A DNA stretch of 64,000 nucleotides from Reticulitermes speratus (Eukaryota; Arthropoda; Insecta; Blattodea; Rhinotermitidae): positions 29,034,743-29,098,742 of the forward strand of contig JAJKFL010000013.1 of NCBI GenBank assembly GCA_021186555.1, read 5' to 3'. This document shows positions 47,746-59,469 of the stretch, in pieces. The notes below the pieces were generated by a model. That model worked only from the letters and a program-made list of their open reading frames with translations, ran no database searches and had not been told where the DNA came from. Both the position numbers and the translations under genes were made by a program. Every line of letters begins with the position of its first letter. Position 1 is the stretch's first letter.

Positions 47746-47787
47746 GTTGTAATAGGCTAAGTAATAATTTATAACAAAGCACATAAA

Positions 47788-47925
47788 ATGCAAAATTTCC
47801 TGTTAGAGCTTTATAATTTGTACTCCTCACCAAGTATTATACGTGTGATAAAAATCAAGAATTTTCAAATAGGCGGGAATATGGCGCGTGTGGGGAAGAA
47901 GAGAATCGAACCCGGTTATAGCGAC
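47788..47925 (+). mobile_element. LINE C-terminal fragment
   Basis: The frame reads LLELYNLYSSPSIIRVIK and GGNMARVGKKR. It matches the start of the 51.9 kb minus-strand peptide (ELHDLYSSPNIIRIIQS, GHVARMGG), with a decayed middle. Beyond residue 46 the similarity stops. It is a scrap of a non-LTR retrotransposon. Confidence 0.75.
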
Positions 47926-47929
47926 ATCG

Positions 47930-49250
47930 GTTTATACGACACCTTGCTTATAGAGTCAATATATTCTGTGGTACCAATTAATTCCTCACTGTTAATTATA
48001 ACATTATACTCCTCGGTTATAACAACACAAAATATTTAGTCCCATTCATGACGTTATAACCGATTTCGACTGTACGTACAGCGTTTTGGTGGGGAATCGT
48101 GAAAGAAAGAACCACTTTGAAGGCCTTGACGTATTTGGGAGGATAACATTCAGATGGTTGGTAAGAACATAGGATGGGAGGGCGAGGGCTGGATTAATCT
48201 GGCTGAGGATAGGGACAGACGGTGGGCGCTTGTGAAAGCGCTAAGTGCGGGAAATTTCTTGACCAGGACTCTGCTCCATGAAGTGATTTGGTTGGTTTGT
48301 TGTTTGATTGGTTGGTTGGTTGGTTAGTTGGTTACTTAGTTAGTCAATTACAGGTAGTTAGGAATTCAGTAGCACGAAAGTATACTTTTAAGAGAGCTTT
48401 AAGGGAGCTAAATTGTCAGGGAAATTTACTTTAAGAACAACTGAGACAAGGACCGACTGTGAATAATGTATCAAGTTACGGCCTTAGTGTTTTACAGGTG
48501 ACTCTCGTTATACGCCGCAGTTGTTTTTCTGAAATCGCCGTGTATTGTGTGTTAAAAACGCATAAAACGGGAACTGTGAAAGACATGGTTCCTGAGTCCG
48601 CACGATTTCGACCACTCGCATCTAAATTAAACACTAATACTTGTCATACACCCTAAGACACAAGACTAATGAAAAAGTACGTAAAACCCAAAACTAACAA
48701 AAAAATGAATGCAAAATTAAATAATCCATACAAATACAAGTTTCGAAAACGAAGACAGTGTGTAAATTCAAACTAATAAATCGTAATTGTGAATTTGGCT
48801 AGGTCTTTCTTTAAGACGGCCTGCTGGAGGAGTTATTGGGACACTGGGGTCAGAATATTAGATGACTGTAATGGCGCAGATGTACACGGAAAGCTGAAAT
48901 AAATCAGCAGATGTGCGAAGACGAGGAGATCGGAAGACCGCGTTATAACGAGAGTCGCCTGTAACCGGTTACGTTCTTGTAACAGCAACACGGGTGCTTA
49001 GTGACAGGTCGATCACGTGACGAGTGCTATATGTCATGGCCGAACAGCACGCTTGAAGTGAAAATACGCAGCGGTGTAAGTGTAAGTGGGATAGGAAGGG
49101 ACGGTCGTAATGGCCAGGCTCTGTGTGTGAGAGATAGACAGGCAGAAGTAACGTAACACGTACCTTCACACGCTTTCGTGTTTCTCCTCATTGGTACGTA
49201 CATGCCAGTGGGGCCCAAGGTCTCCTATTTTTTGCGTTTTTAATCTGTTT
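47930..49250. other. Gene-free stretch
   Basis: No gene. A GGTT-type simple repeat spans about 48286-48340. Confidence 0.45.
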
Positions 49251-49254
49251 ATAG

Positions 49255-49420
49255 ACATTTCAGGGCCTCCTTGAAGGGGAGTTGGCCCTTCGCAAGACCT
49301 GCCCCTACACTATACGACACAAACACAACAGAAACAGAGACGAACATCGATGCAGCTGCTAGGATTCTAACCCATGATCCCAGTGTCCGAGCGGTGGAAG
49401 ACGTTTCGACGTAGACTGCT
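49255..49420 (-). mobile_element. Decayed family A-like SINE
   Basis: On the minus strand GGATCATGGGTTAGAATCC (broken B box), CATCGATGTTCGTCTCTGTT and a GTGTTTGTGTCG body parallel family A in order. Identity is low, so this is an old copy or a sister family. Confidence 0.5.
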
Positions 49421-49952
49421 GATACACTTTAAACAGTTTGTGTATTCTAATGTAACCCAAATACGGTAAGTTCTGTTGCTTCTAAAATGGTTTTAAGGAC
49501 AAAAGGTTCTACGAAGTAGCGGTTGAAGCTGTCATAGGCGTAAATCCACAGAGTGTTTGCGTTCGCGCGCTGTAGTAATTAAAATGCATCTGTGCCGTTG
49601 TGTCTGTCTGAAGCTGCGTGACAGCTCTGGTTGTGTTTGGCGTGTAGCAGAACAAGCTGGGGTACTCGAAGTCCAGGACAGCTAGCATTGATTCGGTGTG
49701 CTGTGCGGCGTACAGCAAAGTAGTCCTTTATCATTGTGGCAGGCCGCCGTCTTGCTTTGACGTCAGCATGCTCGATGCAATGCAAGATGGATCTGTTTTG
49801 CAACATATTTCATGTATGTCTTCCTTCTATTTTTAAGCGGGTTTGTTTTTCACATGTTGACCAAGTAACATGTGCGGAAATATTTTTGTCGCTTACTTAG
49901 TTCTGAACAGGGGTTTACAGCCCTTTACTCTGGCGGCGTTTTTTGCTGTAGA

Positions 49953-50150
49953 GCCCTGGTTCTCAAACTGTCATGCGTGGAGCTCAAGGGCTCCGTGAAG
50001 ATTTTTCGAGGGAACTAGATACCTTCCCGTTTGACAGATTTAATTTTGCAGAGTTATTGACTTTTTTCTGTGAGCACTTACAACATTATTGTTATTATTG
50101 TTACTGTTATAGAGTTTTATTTATCATTCGCTATCCATGTACGTACCAAC
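49953..50150 (+). mobile_element. hAT-like terminus, truncated
   Basis: CCCTGGTTCTCAAACTGTCA followed by GGGCTCCGTGAAG is the common left end of hAT-type non-autonomous elements (compare CAGTGGTTCCCAAAG at 58975). No right end or target duplication was found; a family B SINE begins at about 50158 and may interrupt it. Confidence 0.5.
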
Positions 50151-50157
50151 ATAATCG

Positions 50158-50350
50158 ACCGGCCCTGGAGCCCACTAAGCCTCCTATACACTGTGTGCCA
50201 CGTCATTACCGGAGGTAAAGCGGCCGGGACGTGGCGTTAACCACCCACCCTCATTTAGCGCCGAGGTTAAAGAAAGAGTTGAACTATACCTCTGCTCCCC
50301 CTCTGTGCCTTCATAACAGGTTACAGGGTGAACTGTACCTTTACCTTTTA
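50158..50350 (+). mobile_element. SINE family B copy, 5'-truncated
   Basis: Begins GGCCCTGGAGCCCACTAAGC CTCC and continues through GAGGTAAAGCGGCCGGGACG, TAGCGCCGAGGTTAAAG and GCTCCCCCTCTGTGCC to a TACCTTTACCTTTTACC tail. The tRNA head is missing, as in the 0.3 kb copy. Confidence 0.85.
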
Positions 50351-50359
50351 CCAACATGG

Positions 50360-51590
50360 CCGTGTGTTTTCCACGCCATCTGTAATATTTGGCTTTTTCT
50401 TTTACACTCACTAATTTTCATTATAATGTTCATTAATATCGATATCGCTATCGATTCTCCGCCTATGGTATTCAGAAATTAATTTCCAGTTTCTGGGCCA
50501 TCTTTCTTGTTAATTCTCACATTCTTTGCCCACCTTTCGCCTTTTCTGCTGTGTCGATGATAAATGTAAGAATTCGAAAATGAGCAGCTGCCCAGACTAG
50601 TCATGCACGCGCGCGGACGGGAGTCTGTGTGATTACGTGACAGCTAAAGGCTAAGGACGTGATTCGAGTTCATTTCTTTTAAAAACACTTCCTTCAGCCA
50701 TGACCATCCAAGTGCCAGATGAAGATGAAGCCGTTAGCTTAAGAGCGATGGCGTTTTTGTGCTGCCTGTGCTAGGCTGTCTCACGCGTCATGTTTCGGTG
50801 ATAAATGAGTACGTAGAAGTAGGACAATTGTGATTAGCAGGGAAACCCAAAAAGACTTGCAGAAGAATCTGATGTAGTGTCACTGGTCTGTCTCACTTGA
50901 AGTCACCCGGAATTGAAGAGCAGGCTCCGCTGTAAAAAGCTTGTGTCTGACTGCTTTTAATTTAATTTCAAGAAAACAGCAGTAGAATATAACAAGTGTT
51001 GTCAGTTGCATGTGGTGTCACACTCGTTGTAACAGTGAGCTGCAGAGCGGAGAAAACAACTCGTTCCTTCCAGATTTAAAATGTAAATGAAGGACACTTC
51101 AACTCTTACATCCTGTTATTCTAAATTCTTAACGGATGGATCCCATGATTACGCACCGTACACATGTGACACAGAAGCTACCGTGACGTCGAAAACAGGA
51201 GGAAGGCTGTCAGAGGTTCTATCCGGTGTGAATAAGTCTGTTTGTGATGGAAAATCCCATTCTGTGTTGTTTAAAAGACATTTGTTACAAATGTATTATA
51301 ATTTCTTTGTTAATGGAGCAGTATTGTCCCCACTGGAGACTTCTGTACAACTTTCGAATACTCGTTCATGTGATAACTAGCTGCATAGAACATTCCTTGT
51401 TGGCCTGCTTGATCCTGAAGTTGGAGGCCTTGCGGTTCCTGTGAACGTCAGTAATTCTACACGTCGACACGCTTAACTCCCAGAAGAGAAGACTTTAGTC
51501 TTCTTAACAGAAAGCATGGCGACATTTATTAATGCGAACTAACGTGTTAACCAACTAAGCAACTAACTGATTCACGGAACTTCTTGCCTC
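50360..51590. other. Gene-free stretch
   Basis: No gene or repeat recognised. Confidence 0.45.
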
Positions 51591-51635
51591 TTGAGAAGCC
51601 AGTACTTCCTCATGTACTCAAGAGCTTCCCTGAAG

Positions 51636-51935
51636 TTATGGAACCCGCAGGTTCATTACCATGTTCACAAGAGCCCGCCACTTGTCCGTATCCCGAGCCA
51701 GTTCAGTCCAGTCCAGTCCATTCTGTTCCATGAATGTCTCTTTTAAAATTTTCCCATCTATGTCTATAACTTCCACGTTGTATCTTCCTGCAGGTTTCCC
51801 CACCAAAATTCTGTATGCATTTCTCTCCCCCCCCCCCATACGTGCCACGTGGCCCGTCCGTCTCATTCTCCGTGATTGGATTATCCGAATAATATTTGGT
51901 GAGGAGTACAAATCATGAAGCTCTTCATTTTGCAT
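51636..51935 (-). mobile_element. LINE polyprotein C-terminal fragment
   Basis: A 99-codon minus frame: ELHDLYSSPNIIRIIQSRRM, GHVARMGGGERNAYRILVGK, LDWTELARDTDKWRALVN, MVMNLRVP and a stop. The HVARMG..AYRILVGKP, DxWRALVN and MNLRVP blocks are hallmarks of an abundant insect non-LTR family. A middle part (RYNVEVIDIDGKILKETF) diverges. The reverse transcriptase is absent. A short C run (+) interrupts near 51830. Confidence 0.85.
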
Positions 51936-51939
51936 TTAT

Positions 51940-54900
51940 CTCCAGTTTCCTGTTGCTTCTTTCCCCTTAGGGCTCAAATATCTTCTGTTAATGTAAATAC
52001 AGCACGACAACGTATCATATTAAAGATAATTGTATTGGCGCTCAACCCCACGTTTCGGATTTGCGCTGCTGGGTTATGAAACAGCGAAGTCGCTGCAGGT
52101 TACGCCTGTGTTTAGGCTGTCAGTGAAGCACGTCAGTGCGATGAGTTGCGGGGGCTGTACGGCGTAAGTAATTAACCAGCCGAACTACGTGAAAGACTGT
52201 GTGCCTTCACTTGTTTGAGTGATCTGGAGAGTCCTACGTCAGGATTCAGGCACCTCACGAGCCCTCCAGTTGCTTGCATCCTGTGCATGTAGTGTTCACG
52301 TTTTCCATTGCTTCTGTTTCAGGGAAGAACATTTTAACTCCTCTGTCGTTAGGTTTACCGAAGTTAGCCTATGTTTTGTACTCTTTTCCCGTCGATTTTT
52401 AGGGTTTATGTCGAAGTTTGAAGGCAGTTTGGAATGACGCGTAATTCAATATTGTTTTCGCCTCCTCTCCTGTGAGGTCTTTTGCTCGCTTTGGTTGCCG
52501 TGATAATCTGATGTTGCAGGACTGCACTATAAGCAGGTTGCTTTTAAGTAACATATGACGTTTTGACAGAGATGACTATGAAGATGACTGTCTTTAGGAA
52601 TGGGACCCGTATAGTCTGGTAGATGTGCCGACGTTTCAGACGAACCTACTGCCATTTATCCTTTATGAAGGCAGCACATTTTCCGTCCTCTTCATTAAAT
52701 TCTCAGTGTTGGCTTCCAATCCATATGGTTTATATGGTGCCTGCTGGTAACAAAATCTTAATACTCTCCAGATATGATAAAATATATCATGGACAAATAA
52801 ATTTCGAGCAAGATCCATGGAAGGCGCTGTAAAGTTTAAGATGCAGACAGCACCCTAAATCCTACTCCACGTAAGAAAAGCGTGGAACAAAGAAACAGGT
52901 TACATTTAAGAACACAGCTAAGAAGAAACGCTAAGCTGCTCTTGTTTGCAGTTTATACTAATCCACTTGAAGAAACATTAGTTATATCATTATTTGCAAG
53001 CCCTGTCAGGCCCACAGTTTCTTAGCTGACTTCACAGAGTCTCTGATACGTGCAACTGCAGTTACTAAGTTGCTACGGGATATAAACTGTAACAATCCCT
53101 GTAACTCTTTTGTTGTACTCGTCCTGCATTTAACTGCTTTATTATGAAATTCTTGTCAGCGTGCCATATCTAATTCTTTCCACCCCATTTGCACTATTCT
53201 TTTTCTCCGTTCCCTTTACCATTTCTTTCTTTCGTTTTGCTTACCCAAACATTTTCTTTCCAACTCATGCGATATTCTTGGTTTCTCGTGCGTTCATGCG
53301 TTCTCGCGTGAAGTAACTGCAAAGTGTGAAGACTTTGACATCATGTATGTTCAGGTTCCGGAACGCAGAAATTGTCTGCCCTAACACTGCATGTCACATG
53401 TACTTTACATCCTCAAAGTCGAGTATGTTTTTATTATTTCTTTGCCCACTCTTTGACGTATTAACTAGTGTTCCGAGGGAACGGGTTTTTTTACAACCCC
53501 TGTTGCTTGTATCCGTCCTTTCGTCTGTCTCTGTCTCTCTGTCTGTCTGTCTTTGTGAAACAGAATGTAATTCTTTTAGAGACCTACATCTTAGCACTGT
53601 TTTTAAAATTTCATGTATTATTAGCAGCATCAACATGTGGGCTGTGCAGACTCGAGAGGTGCGACACAACACTTCCTGCATCATTGTAACACCTGTCCTC
53701 TGGGAAGTAGCAATGTGTAGTCTGGTTTATGTCTACCGAAGCTGCAAAGGAACGTGCTTTCTGTGTCGCCAGAGTAGACGAATAAGCCGCGTGGCAGTGT
53801 TCTTCATAGTCACCGCCGTGAGAACCTCAAATGTCATGTAATGTTTATGTTTGAAAGGGACGTACAGTTTACTGATATGAAAACAGACAACATGGTGGTC
53901 ACGGACAAATATCCTTCCCTAAGCGGGATTCGAATACACAAACTCTGTATTGACGTGGTCTGTAATAGTACGCGCAGGGACCCCTTGGCCATTCAAAGTG
54001 AAATTACGTAGACCTGTTTACTTTACCAGGTCGTGTTCGAGAAGTGTAAAATTTTGTGCACGTTTTGGTATCAGTTACTCAGTAAGACAGATTGAAGTCA
54101 CTGTCTGATCATATTGAGAGGGACACGTAGTAACCTTACGTGCTTTTACCTTAGAAATAGAGGGATTTTCTGTGAGCCTGCAATACACAAAAAGTTAAAG
54201 TAGTTATACGTGTAAATATTCTGTTTAGTTACATTTCTTTATATTTCTGTCTTTTCCAAATTGCCCTATATTTTTTTCTGGAATTACTATACTCGTATGC
54301 CAGCGTTATCATACAGTTAGCTGCTGTTTGTTTTAAACTCTCTGAGTTTCAGCCACTTTCTTTTTTCTGCTAGTAATAGACTGTGATAGTCGCAGTGTGG
54401 TTCTTTGAGGTGTAACGTCGTTTAGTCTTGTACATACACTAAGGTGTAAACACCAAGACAGTCGCAGTGTGAAAACTTGCCGCCTCAAGAACATGAAATC
54501 TGACACAGAAGTGATGTGTTATGTCTCGAGTTAAACTTTTAAGTTTCGTCACCTGTATGGTGCCACATACGTGTATTAGTCCTGAAAAGTACAAATTTCT
54601 CGGTTTTATAAACCTTCTCTGCACCTATCATATATAACATAAATGACACATAGACCGTTATATTCGTATGTAACTGTGTATTTGTCATTAAAAACTTTTG
54701 TAACAGTTCCGCAGGGAAAATCAAAGAGATCACGAGAAGAGATCTTGCAGTGGTTAATTTTATAGCTCGTGTGAATCTTTCCACCCCTTCCGAGTAGGTC
54801 GGTAGACTGAAAGAATGCAGTGGAGATGAAGAATATAAGTCAGAAAATAAATTTCCGGCAGCCACGATTACTCATTAATTATTCAACTGTATGACGCCAT

Positions 54901-57445
54901 ACAGTCTGAGCTGCTGTACCCGTCGCAAAATAGAAAAAGAATAAATGAATAGCGTTTCGATACAATTCAATTCATGACCTGTTAGTTTTATCTGTCCCTG
55001 AATGAATTGTGGTATATTTACGGAGGATGTGATGAATCGTGTGTAACCTAGGACGGAGAATGAAAAGCGATTGTGGTGGCATCTCGCGGTTGGGGTGGGA
55101 AGGCTGAGTTGCATTAGCTCTATCGCATTGTAGTACGCTTTGCCTCGTCTCGGTGGGTCGGCGTGACGTACTTGCTCTGACACATGGCTTGTGTTTAGTG
55201 CCCACTCTTTGTCGCGCGGTGTCGTAGTTCACAAACGTAGCACATCGAAACTCGCGATGAATATACATCGTATTTACGTAACGGTTTGAAAACATGAATG
55301 CGTTACAGTGTTCCTGTAGTTTGTAGTTGGATGCTACGCAAATACAGTTTGAAGTTAGATTGTCTGGCAGTAGAAAGTCCTCATCGCCCAGTGTCATTAT
55401 TGTTCACAAAACAAACGTCTGTGCATATACTGAATAGTGTTTATTGGTTTATAATTAGGATGTACGGATCTGAAGCAGTAATTCAGTTGTGGCTGAGATG
55501 TGTAATAGTACGCTATGATAAGGCACTAATTAGGGGGGTTAAATAAGTTAGTGTGTTGTTCGTAACCACAGCTTGTCATTAATGTTAATTTACGTTATCA
55601 GTGGCCAAGTGCAGTTCGTTATCTGGCGGAAGCGTTCCTTGTCACCCTGGCAACGCGATGCTCATTTCTTCTGTCTACGTTCATGTAGCTTCCACACGAG
55701 CTCTCCGCACGCGCCTGCATCGAGTGTCAGTTGTTCTCAAGACACCATGTGATTATATTTTCAGCTTCAGAGTTACTGACAGCGTGCGTTTTTACACCAT
55801 GTCATAATTACGAGTTTAAATAGGTCGCAACTTCGAGGAACTTCACTCCTAGATGTATTCCGACGATTTCTAAGTGCAACTAATGTAGTAGCATAGGTAG
55901 GGCAATTTTATGCATTGTTTTGCGGAACTGGTTAGCTCTGTACTACCGCTGTACATTCACAAACACCTCATGAAGTCGTTACTATTGTAATAGAAACACG
56001 TTCAGAACTTGCTGCCTTAATATAATGGTACCTATGTACCTCACTTGTTGACATGAAAGTAGCCTTGCAGTGAAGGACATTTTAAGGTAACAGAGTTGCT
56101 GACATTGTTACCAACTAAAATACGTGATCGTAGAGACACTATGTAAACAGATCATCCAGGAACGTTATCAGACATGGCGCAAGCATGTATAAGGAGAGTG
56201 AATACCAAAAATCCATACTTACCGCATATTCTGTTTACTAAAGGCCGAACGTCCATTTTAAAATTTCTCAGTAAAATTCTATTACTTAGCGTGGATTGCA
56301 ACTGAAATTTATCTGTATTAAAAGTAAGAAAATATAGGAATGCTGCATCAGTGCGGTCAATAATAGTTCCTATGACTGAAACGAGTACTCGTAGCTTAGT
56401 ATCCGTGGATCTGGCTCCTTTTCCCTGCGTACATATCATGCATGATTATCTTCGGTGCAGTGCTTTGCCTTGCCTTTCTGTGGCCGTTGTATTTTCTGTC
56501 AGTCACGTGACATAACATGGTGGTGTGAAAGACACAAATCGCACACTAATGCATATTATACTCACGCTAAAATTATCAGTAATGCATATTGCTTAGAATA
56601 AAGAATGTTGAGATTTCAAGGTGATCGGGAGTAAAGGTTTGTAAATACTTGTAAATAAAGTCTGAGAAGACTTGCCTGACATAGGCTGGAGTGGTTAAGG
56701 TCGACTGAAATACTTTGAAAGTCGTGAACTTATTAGTTATTTCACAAGTGCATCACAAAATTCAGTTCTCTGTTGTAATGCTTCATTAATAACATAACAT
56801 GGGTTAGCAGTAATCCCTTTTCGAAACGAAATGCTTCATTTGCTGCAACACGTAATTACAATAAAAATCTCAGACGATATACGCAATTGGCTAGCGTAAA
56901 ACCAAATAAGCGCTACTGCGGAATTCGTGTTGCTTCTGTTTAAGTTGCCTTTTTTGCTTCTTCTTGTACATATTGTGTCGTGTGAAGGATTAGGTGACAT
57001 GATTACAGTTCTTTACGTACCTGCTTTTGTTGTAGTGTGATATGCAATATTCCACATATATTTTCATTGTGTGTTTTTTTACTGCTTATCTTATATGTGG
57101 TGGAATGGGTCATTTTGTAGCAGTGCTTTGTTTCTTTCTCGGATATGACAGACCTTTGATTTCATAGAGAACTTTTTTCAAACTCTGTTTTCTGTTAATT
57201 CTGTTCTATATGTATAGTGCCTCTTTTGTGTGAATTATATTTTGGATAGTATAGCCTCGTATAAGATGCATGAAATCGGACCGTTTCTGTGGGCAGCCCC
57301 GGGGCACGCTCGTCGTATCGATTGCAATGTTCCCCGGCCGTCCAAGGCCACACGTCGCTCGCACACTCGATAGACCTACTTTTCTCAGGGCAGGACAGCC
57401 AGGACCGAGGGCAGACTAGAAAATGTGGGTGTGAAGACATCTGGG
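51940..57445. other. Gene-free stretch
   Basis: No gene supported. A weak tRNA-like B box (minus, about 53929-53945) may be an old SINE head. The long open frame at 53326-53841 (+, 171 codons) is hydrophobic and Cys/Ser-rich over a CTGTCTGTCT repeat, lacks recognisable domains, and is probably fortuitous. Confidence 0.4.
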
Positions 57446-57604
57446 AAATACGTCTGTTTGTAAGCAGATCGATTCATGTTGGTGTGGGCGGAATAAATGT
57501 TGTTGCGGAGCGAGTGGTAGTTGCTGCGGTTCGGGGAAAAGAAAAGACACAACAGGAACCGTCTCTGCAACCAGCATTGCCGAAGCCATTGGAGGTACGC
57601 AGGT

Positions 57605-57945
57605 GATATACGTCTTTCGGCAAGATATGCCGATCGGCCTGTGCTGCAGTTCACCTCCTCGTGTCGGCGAACACAAAAGGATGTTGACCGGCATTGTGAG
57701 TCGGCAAAGCCGAAAGTAGTGTCGGTGCGCAGAGCGATCTTTATCTTTCGGCAAGATATGCTGATCGGCCTTTGCTGCAGTTCAGCGTCTGATGTCGGCA
57801 GACACAAAAGGATGTTGACTGGCATCGTCAGTTTGCAGGGCGATGTGTGCCATTCGGCAAAATATGTTGATCGACCTGTGCTGCATATCTTCGCATGATG
57901 TCGGCAAACAAAAACAAGGTGTTGACCAGCATTGCCGAATGTAGT
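57605..57945. repeat. Three diverged tandem units of about 88-bp core
   Basis: Cores starting TTCGGCAAGATATGC at 57616, 57747 and 57853 share ATCGGCCTGTGCTGCA, ATGTCGGC.A.ACAAAA and GTTGACCGGCATTG. Spacers differ (131 and 106 bp apart). The minus strand is open through two units and translates each to a similar peptide (NILLCLPTSDAELQQRPISI, SCRK). Confidence 0.75.
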
Positions 57946-57959
57946 GAAAATACGGCTTT

Positions 57960-58384
57960 GTTATTCGCAGATCGATTTGTATGTCCAAAGGTGTATACTC
58001 CTACAGTGCATGTTAGTGAGTTAAGCAGTACTTTCCAGGTATCTCTTTTTGCTGCGACCCTCTTTTGGTTTTGACTAAACTTGCCCGATCTATAGAACAG
58101 TATTATGCATGTTGAACTGAACTCGTTGCTTTGAAACGAAGTGTCTGTCAATCTTCAGGCCTGCCTCCTCTCAGACTTGCTTTTGAATGCCTGAGAAGTT
58201 CGAAACCTCCGACACAGGCCTTACGCGCTAATATTTGTGGTGACGTCTATGTCCAGTAAGTCTTTCAGCATGTAGGTTGGATGCCAAATTCCGAACGTAC
58301 AGTGTCAGTCTGATCTGAAGAGTTGAGGATGTCAGAATTCTAATTTTTGAGACAGGTATAGGACAAGGGTTTATTCTGTGCTGA

Positions 58385-58420
<36 letters not shown>

Positions 58421-58965
58421 TGAAACGTGTGTATATTTGTATGTATTCCCCTGATGTTATAAACTACGACACGTGTCTCCAGGCTTTCTTGGGTGCGGTA
58501 ATACGTACTTGCTGCTTGGGCAGTATTCTCCGTCCCGTTTCTCTTGTATTATCTGTTGACTGCAGCAGTTAATTTAAGAAGGTGTTGGAAATGAGAGGGA
58601 ATTACGTACTTAAAATTATTGGCTATCTCTTATCGCCATCGTGAGTTACACTGAATGGCGTGGCTTTAAATGGCCGCTACAAAGAGCTTGAGTTGAAGTT
58701 TGGTGGAGGAATGTTATGTGCAGTCGACCAGTCAGCGTGGTGCAACAAAGAACAGCTTTGGTTCGCTGTACCTTAGAGAACGTAACGTAAAGAGATGCAG
58801 GTGCTAAACTTCGTCATCACCATTAACTGCGCAGTGTCCAACATTACTGCTCGATCCTTTCTAAATGTTGTGTTCTCTCTCTCTTTTCCTCTCTCTCTCT
58901 CTCTCTCTCTAGTTTTCCGTGATTTCTTCGCCACAAGGCTTGTGGCTTTTATCCCAGCTCTCTTT
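57960..58965. other. Gene-free stretch with microsatellites
   Basis: ATG/GAT triplets at 58384-58420 and CT repeats at 58878-58911. No gene recognised. Confidence 0.5.
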
Positions 58966-58974
58966 CGTTTATAT

Positions 58975-59461
58975 CAGTGGTTCCCAAAGTGGGCGGTACC
59001 GTCCCCTGGGGGGAGGTGGGATTACCGAGGTGGGCGCTAATAGGTACGAGAGGTGGAAGGGAGCGCTGTTATTATCACAGGGGGACGCTAGTAGACAAGT
59101 AGTGCATTTATTTGTATAATAAAATTAAAATAAAGCAATTTTTGTGTTACAAATAAAAAATGAACAAAATTTCTTAGTATTTTAATTTATGAATCTTATT
59201 CAAGCACATATTATTTTTTTAATAAACCATTGCTAGATGAATTATTGTTAATCATAAAAATATAATAAATTTTAATTTATTAATTAACACATAAAACATT
59301 AAGTTTAACTCTTACAATTTTATTTAAACGATTTTTTAAATATAAAATAAAAGTGGAAACAAAAGCGCATTTAAGGTTTTTAAACAAAAAAGGTAGGGGG
59401 CGCTGTGGGTGTGTATATGGAGCCAAGGGGTTGGTGGACCGAAAAAGTTTGGGAACCACTG
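58975..59461. mobile_element. hAT-type MITE with 8-bp target duplication
   Basis: Ends CAGTGGTTCCCAAAGTGGG and AAAGTTTGGGAACCACTG are inverted. GTTTATAT flanks both sides (58967-58974 and 59462-59469). The 487-bp element has an AT-rich centre without an ORF and GGGGGCGCT subterminal blocks. It is a different family from the 16.2 kb MITE. Confidence 0.93.
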
Positions 59462-59469
59462 GTTTATAT

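Noticed and set aside
53326-53841. 171-codon open frame, the longest in the window
   Set aside because: No domain, low-complexity CTGT repeat inside, overlapping ORFs in other frames, no splice context.
58384-58425. CTGA..GATGATG..GAAACGTGT as a ribozyme
   Set aside because: It is an ATG-repeat microsatellite next to GAAACG; no stem II can form.
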